Shown here one piece after another: positions 22,953 to 29,136 of a DNA stretch of 32,882 nucleotides. Source of the stretch: Chloroflexota bacterium (GTDB lineage Bacteria > Chloroflexota > Dormibacteria > CF-121); the NCBI GenBank assembly GCA_005880605.1, contig VBIS01000161.1, positions 1 to 32,882 of the forward strand. The letters are read 5' to 3'. Positions within the stretch are counted from its first letter, which is position 1. Every line of letters starts with the position of its first letter. The position numbers and the translations under genes are program-made. The notes below the pieces were generated by a model. It did no database searches, was not told where the DNA came from, and saw nothing but the letters and a program-made list of their open reading frames with translations.

Positions 22953-23723
22953 ATGATGGATCCATGGCATCGGGCGATTGCCTTCGTACGCACGGTCGAC
23001 GAGCGCGGCGCGGAGCAGGTGGTTCCCTTTCGCTGGGGCCGTGCGCTGATCAACCGTCGGCTCAACCTGGTGCACGATCTCAACTTCTTGATCGTGGACC
23101 GGGTCGATGGCGCCGACACGGGGGCGCTCGCCGCCGAGGCGGATCGGATCCAGGGCGGGGCCGGGGTCTCACACCGCCGCGTCAATGTCGACGACCAGGA
23201 CGCCGCGGACCGCTTCGCGCCGGCTTTTGCGGCGGCCGGCTATAAGGTGGAGCGGTTCGTCGTGATGGTGCATCGCCGGCCTCTCGGTCGGCAGGTCGAC
23301 AGCAGCGGCGTGCGGGAAGTCGAGTGGAGGCAGTTGCGCCCTGCCCGTGAGCTCGAGTTGCGCCAACAACCGTGGGCCGGCGCCCCTGGACTGGTCTCAC
23401 AGATCCTCGCCAAACACGAGCTCACGGCGAGCCGAATCAACACGCGCTACTTCGGGGCGCTGGTCGATGGCGGCATCGTCTCATCATGCGAGCTGCGGAC
23501 CGAGGGCGACGTCGCACAGATCGAGACCGTCGAAACGCTCGAGGCCTTTCGGCGACGTGGCCTCTCCCGGGCCGTCGTCAGCGCGGCGCTCGAGGCCGCC
23601 AGCGCGTATGACTTCGTCTTCCTGGTTACCGACGCCAACGACTGGCCGCAGGAGTTCTATCGCCGGCTTGGTTTCGAACCGGTCGGCATCGAGTCGCGGT
23701 TCCTTCGTCTAACCAACGGCTGA
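22953..23723 (+). CDS. GNAT-family N-acetyltransferase
   Basis: This is a 256-aa protein. The C-terminal half is a GNAT fold: a beta-4 region IETVETLEAFRRRGLSRAVVSAALEAA (the acetyl-CoA pyrophosphate loop, RRRGLSR), then FVFLVTDANDWPQEFYRRLGFEPVG, the conserved YxxLGF end. The N-terminal half (1-110) is possibly a degenerate second GNAT domain. The substrate is unknown. It begins 12 bp after the ferric-reductase gene, so co-transcription is possible; TAGACT lies 9 nt before the ATG as an alternative promoter. Confidence 0.8.
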   Translation: MMDPWHRAIAFVRTVDERGAEQVVPFRWGRALINRRLNLVHDLNFLIVDRVDGADTGALAAEADRIQGGAGVSHRRVNVDDQDAADRFAPAFAAAGYKVERFVVMVHRRPLGRQVDSSGVREVEWRQLRPARELELRQQPWAGAPGLVSQILAKHELTASRINTRYFGALVDGGIVSSCELRTEGDVAQIETVETLEAFRRRGLSRAVVSAALEAASAYDFVFLVTDANDWPQEFYRRLGFEPVGIESRFLRLTNG

Positions 23724-23814
23724 CGATCCGGCGATCAATCCGAGCCGGCAACCGTTAGGCTGAAGACCGTCGGCGACTGCTTTCGGCAAAGAGGCCAACC
23801 CAGGGAGGACTGCG

Positions 23815-24150
23815 ATGCGTGTCATGGATGTCGTCAATGAGGCGAAGGGTGCGATGCGGGCGAGCGAAGTCTTCGGGACGCCCTACGAAAAGAATGGGAT
23901 CACCATCATTCCCGCCGCGAAAATCTCAGGTGGCGCCGGTGGTGGCGGGGATCAGCAGAATCCGCAGGCTGGCGGGGTGGGATTTGGTGTTTCCTCACGG
24001 CCCGTTGGCGCCTTCGTGATCAAGGACGGCGACGTCAGGTGGCAGCCGGCCCTCGACCTCAATCGGATCATCCTGATGGGGCAGATGGTCGCGATCGTCG
24101 CGCTGTTGACGGCTCGAGCAATCGTGAAGGCATCGACTAAGCGACGCTGA
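23815..24150 (+). CDS. GerW/YtfJ-family protein
   Basis: This is a 111-aa protein with the family hallmarks GITIIPAAKISGGAGGGG, a Gly-rich stretch, VGFGVSSRPVGAFVIKDGDVRWQPALDLNRI and a C-terminal hydrophobic segment (MGQMVAIVALLTARAIV). YtfJ/GerW is needed for spore germination in Bacillus but homologues occur widely in non-sporulating high-GC bacteria. A good AGGGAGGA Shine-Dalgarno precedes the ATG. The stop overlaps the next start as TGATG, so the two proteins are co-expressed. Confidence 0.85.
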   Translation: MRVMDVVNEAKGAMRASEVFGTPYEKNGITIIPAAKISGGAGGGGDQQNPQAGGVGFGVSSRPVGAFVIKDGDVRWQPALDLNRIILMGQMVAIVALLTARAIVKASTKRR

Positions 24151-25400
24151 TGGCCACCCCGACCACGATCGACTTGGACCTGCAATCCGTGCGGCGGCAG
24201 TTTCCCTCGCTCTCCCGCAAAGTCGATGGCCAGACGGTCGTCTACCTCGACAATCCCGCCGGTACGCAGGTGCCCCAGCGGGTCATCGACCGCACCGCGG
24301 AGTATTGGCGCACCATGAATGCCAACCGTGGAAGCGCCTTCGTCACCAGCGAGGAGACGGAGGCCCTGCTCGCCGAGGTGCGTCGAGCGGCCGCGGTCTT
24401 CCTCAACGCGGCGTCGGCCGACGAGATCGTCTTCGGCGCCAACATGACCACGCTGACCTTCGCCGTCAGCCGGGCCATCGGGCGCGAGCTGCGCCCGGGC
24501 GACGAGATCCTGGTGACGCGACTCGAGCACGATGGCAACGTGTCGCCGTGGCTGGCGCTTCAGGAGCAAGGGGTCGTGGTGCGCTTCGTCGACATCGCGG
24601 TTCCCCAGTGCACCCTGGACATGGACGACTTCAAGCGCCAGCTCGGCCCGCGGACACGGCTGGTCGCGGTCACCCACGCCTCGAACGCCGTCGGCACCAT
24701 CCCCGACCTGAAAGCGATCTCACACGCGGCCCATGCCGTGGGCGCCTGGGTCTGGGTGGACGCCGTTCACTACGGCCCGCATGGTCCGATCGACGTCCGC
24801 GCCATCGACTGCGACTTTCTCGTCTGCTCGAGCTACAAGTTCTACGGGCCGCACCAGGGCATCCTTTACGGCCGGCGCGAGCTGCTCGAGCGGCTCCGCC
24901 CCTACAAGGTTCGTCCGGCAAGTGATGAAGGCCCGAGCCGATGGGAGACCGGCACCCAGAACCACGAATGCCTGGCGGGGCTGCTGGGCGCCTTCGAATA
25001 CCTGGCGGACCTGGGTGGCGCTCCGCGGATGGCCCGTCCCGCGCTGGAAGCCGCCATGGATCGCATCCAGGCCCACGAGCGGGCGCTCGCGGCACGACTG
25101 ATTGACGGGCTCCAGCAGATCAGCGGTGTCCAGATCTACGGAATTACCGACGCGGAGCAGTTAGACCGGCGCGCGCCGACGGTGTCGATGACATGGGCGC
25201 CGCACCGTCCCGAGGACTTAGCCCGGTGGCTCGGAAGCCACTACGTGTTCACCACGCATAGCGATCACTATGCGACCGAGCTGATCAATCGACTCGGACT
25301 CGCGGAGCAGGGTGGCACGCTACGCATTGGTGCTGCCCACTACAACACCGCCAGCGAAGTCGATCTCGTGCTGGAGTTGCTCGCCGGCTACCGTCCGTAG
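24150..25400 (+). CDS. Cysteine-desulfurase-like class V aminotransferase (VC1184/TIGR01976 type)
   Basis: This is a 416-aa PLP enzyme. The N-terminal VYLDNPAGTQVP block, the PLP-binding VWVDAVHYGPHGPID (Asp204, His207) and the Schiff-base Lys230 in CSSYKFYGPHQG identify the fold. The SYKFYGPHxG motif is that of the 'cysteine desulfurase-like' subgroup, which lacks the proven IscS/SufS active-site Cys loop. The true substrate in this subgroup is not established to my knowledge. It is translationally coupled to the GerW gene, and ends 4 bp from the convergent transporter gene. Confidence 0.87.
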   Translation: MATPTTIDLDLQSVRRQFPSLSRKVDGQTVVYLDNPAGTQVPQRVIDRTAEYWRTMNANRGSAFVTSEETEALLAEVRRAAAVFLNAASADEIVFGANMTTLTFAVSRAIGRELRPGDEILVTRLEHDGNVSPWLALQEQGVVVRFVDIAVPQCTLDMDDFKRQLGPRTRLVAVTHASNAVGTIPDLKAISHAAHAVGAWVWVDAVHYGPHGPIDVRAIDCDFLVCSSYKFYGPHQGILYGRRELLERLRPYKVRPASDEGPSRWETGTQNHECLAGLLGAFEYLADLGGAPRMARPALEAAMDRIQAHERALAARLIDGLQQISGVQIYGITDAEQLDRRAPTVSMTWAPHRPEDLARWLGSHYVFTTHSDHYATELINRLGLAEQGGTLRIGAAHYNTASEVDLVLELLAGYRP

Positions 25401-25404
25401 CCGA

Positions 25405-26238
25405 TCAGAGACTGATCAGGAGCACTCCCGCCAGCGCCAGGCCGATCCCGACCTGCTGCAGCCGCAGCATTCGCTCCTTCAGCACGATCCGAGCCAGGAT
25501 AACGGTGGCCACCGGGTAAAGCGACGAGAGAATCGAGACGATGCTCAAGAGACCGATGGTGGTCGCGAACGCAAAGAAGACATCGGCGGATACGTCGAGG
25601 ACGCCGACGGTGAGCAGGGGTAGCATGTCGGTGCGCTGCACCCGGATGCGCGAACGGAAAGCAAGCCCGAGCAGCAGCAGCGCCGATACGCTCCCGGTTC
25701 GGGTCGCGAGCACGCCCCACAGCGGATCGGGTCGGCTCGCATATTTGATCGCTACCAGGAAGATGCCGAACGCGAGCGCCGCCAGCAGCGCCAGGCCAAC
25801 TCCGGGAACCAGCTTCCCGCCGGATTGTGGTCGTCGATCGAAAGCCAGGAGCCCGATCCCGGCGAGCGTCACCAGGATGCCCACGAATTGCAGGACGCTT
25901 GGTCGTTCACCCAACACCAGACCAACCAGGATGGGGATGACGGGGCCGGTCGCCGCAATGGTCGAGACGACGCCGACCACTCCGATGGCCATTCCTCGGT
26001 AGACGGCCGAGAGGCCGACCAGGCCGGCCAGCCCGGCGACGACGCCGGCGGCGATCCAGGGACCGGGCACCAGGGGAACGCCGCGAATGATGACCACGGC
26101 GGCGATCAGCAGGAGCGTCGGCGGCTGAGAGATGAAGAGAACGGCGAGCGTGCCCAGGCGCCGGGTTTTGAACCCGCCGACGAAATCACCGACGCCCCAG
26201 CTGAGGCTGGCGGCGAGTGCCAGCAGAACCGCGGTCAG
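25405..26238 (-). CDS. EamA/DMT-family transporter
   Basis: A 277-aa protein with ten hydrophobic segments arranged as two EamA repeats (first: VLLALAASLSWGVGDFVGG; second: VGLALLAALAFGIFLVAIKYAS), the layout of drug/metabolite exporters. The family start (M-TAVLLALAxxLSWG) aligns here with CTG at 26238-26236, overlapping the upstream stop as CTGA. No ATG, GTG or TTG is found in frame between the neighbouring coding sequence and the first helix, so a CTG start is proposed. Longer in-frame extensions lie over the DedA-RDD gene and look non-coding. The substrate is unknown. Confidence 0.8.
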   Translation of the reverse strand: MTAVLLALAASLSWGVGDFVGGFKTRRLGTLAVLFISQPPTLLLIAAVVIIRGVPLVPGPWIAAGVVAGLAGLVGLSAVYRGMAIGVVGVVSTIAATGPVIPILVGLVLGERPSVLQFVGILVTLAGIGLLAFDRRPQSGGKLVPGVGLALLAALAFGIFLVAIKYASRPDPLWGVLATRTGSVSALLLLGLAFRSRIRVQRTDMLPLLTVGVLDVSADVFFAFATTIGLLSIVSILSSLYPVATVILARIVLKERMLRLQQVGIGLALAGVLLISL

Positions 26239-27323
26239 TGAGCCACCCGACGAACGGAGGTCGTGGTGAGAAGATCGCCAAGCCGCTGGCGGTGACTGCG
26301 CAGCAGCAGGACCGCATCGATCGGCCAGGTGACGACCGCCACCCCGACGAGGTTGCGAGCGGCCGCGCGCCACCAGCCGGGTACGCCGCCATCCGGTCCG
26401 TACACCGAGATCCCCATCAGCGTCTTGCCAACCGTCTGGCCGGTGCGCGCCTCGATGGGAACGCGATACGCCAGGGCGATGATCGCCAGGAGCAGGAGGC
26501 CTTGAGGGTCGAGGACGATCTCGGCGTTGTCCAGACCGGAAACGGCCGTCAGGACCAGAATGGCGACCGCGAACACAATGGCCAGGTCGATCAGCCCGGC
26601 CCAGAGGCGGCGTGTGAGCGGATACTGACGCCACTCGCCGCTGCGGAAAATCGCCGCGTCGATTGAGTCCGCCATGTCACGACGCACGCCCAACACGATC
26701 GGCTCCAGGGCTGACAGGGCGCCTCGGCGGGCGAGCCACCGGATCGACAGGATGACGGCCAGCGCGGCAAGGACAGTCACGGCAACGACAAAAAATCGAT
26801 GCTCGGCCCGGTGGAAGAGCCGGACCGCAGGCTGGCCGGCGAGCGCCCCGAGTCCGACGAAGAACCCGATGTAGATGATCACCGAGGGGATCAGGCCGGC
26901 AACAAAGGTCAGGCGGGGCACTTTGCTGACGCCCGCTACCTGGGTGGTGCTGATCCGAAGTCCGGGAATCAGCCGCCCGATGAAGACCGCCAGCGCTCCC
27001 CGACGCCGCAACAGATGCGTCGCGCGTTCCAACCCCGGGCGGAATCCCAGCGTGTCTGCCGCTTTCATCAGCGCCGGCCGGCCAACCGCCGAAAAGACTT
27101 CCCGGCCGATGGTGGCACCGACCACGGTAGCGGGAAGGAGCGCGGCGACCATCGGAATTGGTTCCACCGTGTCGCTGGCGATCGCGATCCCCGCGATGAT
27201 CAGGAGCAGATCGCCGGGCGCGAAGGGGACCGGGATCCCGGTTTCCTCGATGAAAACCAGCCCCGCGATGACGCCGATCAAGAGGTCGCCGCTCAGAGTG
27301 GCGATCGAGCCAATCGGGTTCAT
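26235..27323 (-). CDS. DedA-family membrane protein fused to an RDD domain
   Basis: This is a 362-aa protein. Residues about 1-200 are DedA/VTT: FIEETGIPVPFAPGDLLLIIAG, then FIGRLIPGLRISTTQVAG, the conserved (F/Y)xGRFxPxxR-type motif of this flippase/transporter family. Residues about 230-362 are an RDD domain: RRLWAGLIDLAIVFAVAIL, GQTVGKTLMGISVYGPDGG and a final hydrophobic pair. DedA proteins act in lipid (undecaprenyl-phosphate or phosphatidylethanolamine) translocation; RDD domains are implicated in ion or small-molecule transport. The covalent link suggests a joint membrane role. It precedes and overlaps the EamA gene. Confidence 0.87.
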   Translation of the reverse strand: MNPIGSIATLSGDLLIGVIAGLVFIEETGIPVPFAPGDLLLIIAGIAIASDTVEPIPMVAALLPATVVGATIGREVFSAVGRPALMKAADTLGFRPGLERATHLLRRRGALAVFIGRLIPGLRISTTQVAGVSKVPRLTFVAGLIPSVIIYIGFFVGLGALAGQPAVRLFHRAEHRFFVVAVTVLAALAVILSIRWLARRGALSALEPIVLGVRRDMADSIDAAIFRSGEWRQYPLTRRLWAGLIDLAIVFAVAILVLTAVSGLDNAEIVLDPQGLLLLAIIALAYRVPIEARTGQTVGKTLMGISVYGPDGGVPGWWRAAARNLVGVAVVTWPIDAVLLLRSHRQRLGDLLTTTSVRRVAH

Positions 27324-27360
27324 CCGCCGGCCTCAGCGCCGGCGTCGAGGAGCGGAGCGC

Positions 27361-27654
27361 TTACTTCTTTGGGCGCCGGCTGCCTCGCCGGTCGGCGTGC
27401 GCGCGCATGAAGGTGTAGGTCTTTTCCGCCGCATACCCTTTTTGTACCGCGTCCTGGATGCGCGGCCAAAACTCTTCCTTCACCCAGTTGCGGGCGATCA
27501 GCACCTCGACCCCGGCGAGCCGGAGATCTCCCTTCTCGAGATCGGAGCTCGTATCGCCGCGCTGCAGGGCGCGAACGGCATCAAGGCTGAGGTTCGGCAG
27601 AAGCCACGCGCTGGGTATGAGGACCTCGGCCTGCCCGCGCGGGTCGTCTGGCAC
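27361..27654 (-). CDS. Hypothetical protein, 97 aa
   Basis: Not recognised. GTG 27654 is chosen because TATAGT stands exactly 6 nt upstream with no Shine-Dalgarno; the in-frame codons up to 27771 would run over the hairpin and the divergent promoter. The protein is soluble, with one hydrophobic stretch (VLIPSAWLLPNLSLDAVRAL) and a basic C-terminus (RADRRGSRRPKK). The central block NWVKEEFWPRIQDAVQKGYAAEKTYTF looks helical. Confidence 0.65.
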   Translation of the reverse strand: MPDDPRGQAEVLIPSAWLLPNLSLDAVRALQRGDTSSDLEKGDLRLAGVEVLIARNWVKEEFWPRIQDAVQKGYAAEKTYTFMRAHADRRGSRRPKK

Positions 27655-27660
27655 GGAGCA

Positions 27661-27666
27661 ACTATA
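27661..27666 (-). promoter_or_regulatory. -10 hexamer of leaderless hypothetical gene
   Basis: TATAGT on the minus strand, 6 nt before the GTG at 27654. It is a mirror image of the divergent promoter at 27722. Confidence 0.55.
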
Positions 27667-27688
27667 AACGGGAGCCAGCGGTAACCTA

Positions 27689-27714
27689 GCCGCCTCCGGC
27701 GTTGAGAAGGCGGC
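27689..27714 (+). repeat. Hairpin repeat copy C, single copy between divergent promoters
   Basis: A 7-bp stem GCCGCCT/AGGCGGC encloses the 12-nt loop CCGGCGTTGAGA. The loop differs from arrays A and B by only two or three bases, while the stem sequence is different. It lies between the -10 elements of the two divergent genes (27661 and 27722), at the -35 distance of the rightward gene. Confidence 0.75.
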
Positions 27715-27721
27715 GTACCGG

Positions 27722-27727
27722 TATGCT
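27722..27727 (+). promoter_or_regulatory. -10 hexamer of leaderless DUF2269-like gene
   Basis: TATGCT lies 6 nt before the GTG at 27734, with no Shine-Dalgarno. Confidence 0.55.
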
Positions 27728-27733
27728 GCTGAC

Positions 27734-28159
27734 GTGGTGGTGCTGAAAACGCTGCACGTGTTCGGTGCCATCTTCCTCCTCGGGGGCGTGACCAGCCACG
27801 TCTTGCTGCGGCCGATGGCGGGGCGCGCCGCCGACCTGGCCCAGCACGCGCTCTACCAGTTCGCCTGGCGCGTCCAGGTGGTGATGGTCTACGTCGGCTC
27901 GGCGCTGGTGCTAGTCACCGGCCTGCTGTTGTGGATCGGGCGCTTCAAGTTGTTTACGGGTTGGCTCCTGCTTGGCGTCCTGCTCTTCGTGGCGGCCATG
28001 GGACTGGACGGAGCGTTTCTCGCGCCCAACCTGCGCCGGGCCCGCAGCGCCACCGGAGAGACGTCCGGGACCGTCGCCGGCGCCGCCATGACCGTACAGC
28101 TGGTGGCCTGGCTGTTACTGGTGGTCGTCGTCTTTCTCATGGTGGCGCGGCCCTTCTAG
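27734..28159 (+). CDS. Four-helix membrane protein, DUF2269-like
   Basis: 141 aa from GTG 27734. Four membrane segments are visible: LKTLHVFGAIFLLGGVTSHVLL, VMVYVGSALVLVTGLLLWIG, GWLLLGVLLFVAAMGLDGAFL and VQLVAWLLLVVVVFLMVA. The KTLHVxGAIxxxGG opening resembles the DUF2269/CopD-like group, in which conserved His residues may bind heme or copper. The function is not established. The GNAT gene begins 14 bp downstream. Confidence 0.7.
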   Translation: MVVLKTLHVFGAIFLLGGVTSHVLLRPMAGRAADLAQHALYQFAWRVQVVMVYVGSALVLVTGLLLWIGRFKLFTGWLLLGVLLFVAAMGLDGAFLAPNLRRARSATGETSGTVAGAAMTVQLVAWLLLVVVVFLMVARPF

Positions 28160-28173
28160 CTTTATTCGCCTCG

Positions 28174-28761
28174 ATGCCCTCGCTTGGACCAATCACGTTG
28201 ACCGGGAAGCACATCCGGCTCGAGCCGATGCGTCCGGCACATGCGCTCGCGCTGCTCGAAGCGGGGCGCGCCGCCGAAATCTGGGAGTGGATGCCGAGCC
28301 GTCCGCTGGACCCCGCCGTGATGGAGGGGTGGCTGCAGACAGCCATGCAGGCGGAAGCGACGGGCCGTGAGTATCCGTTCGTGGTGATCCATGTCGCAAC
28401 CGGCCGCCTGGTGGGCAGCACGCGGTACCTGGAAGTCCACGAGGATGACCGAAACGTCGAGATCGGCTGGACCTGGTACGCGCCGGACACCTGGGGTGGT
28501 GTCGTCAATCCCGAGGCGAAGTATTTATTGATGCGCCACGCGTTCGAGGACTGGGGCGCCATCCGGGTGGCCCTCAAGACCGACATCCGCAACCTCCACT
28601 CGCAGGCCGCCATCAAGAAGCTGGGCGCCAAATACGAAGGAATGCTGCGCAATCAGCGGATCCGTCCCGATGGGAGCTACCGTGACACGGTGATCTTCTC
28701 GGTGATCGAGAGTGAGTGGCCAGCAGTGAAAGCCCGCCTCGAAGCGCGCCTGCGCATTTAG
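28174..28761 (+). CDS. RimJ/RimL-type GNAT acetyltransferase
   Basis: 195 aa from ATG 28174. The family pattern is clear: GKHIRLEPMRPAHALAL at the N-terminus, VGSTRYLEV, VEIGWTWYAPDTWGG, the acetyl-CoA-binding/helix region KYLLMRHAFEDWGAIRVAL, and NLHSQAAIKKLGAKYEG(M), typical of RimJ/RimL N-terminal or small-molecule acetyltransferases. The substrate is unknown. Its TAG stop shares a 4-nt TTAG with the convergent gene. Confidence 0.87.
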   Translation: MPSLGPITLTGKHIRLEPMRPAHALALLEAGRAAEIWEWMPSRPLDPAVMEGWLQTAMQAEATGREYPFVVIHVATGRLVGSTRYLEVHEDDRNVEIGWTWYAPDTWGGVVNPEAKYLLMRHAFEDWGAIRVALKTDIRNLHSQAAIKKLGAKYEGMLRNQRIRPDGSYRDTVIFSVIESEWPAVKARLEARLRI

Positions 28762-29066
28762 CGCTTCCCGCCGTTGAGCACGCGCAGGGAGCCGGGCCTA
28801 TCCGTCGCCGCTTCGCCCGGGAGGTCCGGGTCGGGGGTCTGCTTGCGACGGGCCCGATAGCCGCTGGCGACCTTCGCCGCTGCCGCTTGCGCAGCCGCGA
28901 TCACTTCTGGAGCAGCCACGTCCGCGTTGGCGAGCGATTCCACCTCGAAGGGAATCATTTCGCTGACGCAGATCTGGCGCTGGGGATCGATGATGACGAC
29001 CGCGACAAAGGGCTCTTGACTTGTAATGCTCGGATGGATCTGCGACCACGGAATGACATTGCCCAT
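28758..29066 (-). CDS. Hypothetical protein, 102 aa
   Basis: Not recognised. It begins with MGNVIPWSQIHPSITSQEPFVAVVIIDPQRQICVSE, which reads like a compact beta-rich domain. An Ala-rich helix (VIAAAQAAAAKVASG) and a Pro/Arg-rich disordered tail follow. A TAGGCT hexamer exactly 6 nt before the ATG supports expression as a leaderless mRNA. Confidence 0.65.
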   Translation of the reverse strand: MGNVIPWSQIHPSITSQEPFVAVVIIDPQRQICVSEMIPFEVESLANADVAAPEVIAAAQAAAAKVASGYRARRKQTPDPDLPGEAATDRPGSLRVLNGGKR

Positions 29067-29072
29067 GACGCG

Positions 29073-29078
29073 AGCCTA
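29073..29078 (-). promoter_or_regulatory. -10-like hexamer of leaderless hypothetical gene
   Basis: TAGGCT on the minus strand, 6 nt before the ATG at 29066, with no Shine-Dalgarno. Confidence 0.45.
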
Positions 29079-29136
29079 AACCCCCGTTTTGACAGCTGTC
29101 TGTCGCAACTTCCCCCGACTTTGCAGATCAGCGCGG

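Noticed and set aside
22953-23723. MshD (mycothiol synthase) as partner for the MshC-like ligase
   Set aside because: It is a GNAT protein with a possible degenerate N-terminal half, but the tandem GNAT organisation and length of MshD are not convincing and it is 12 kb from the ligase.
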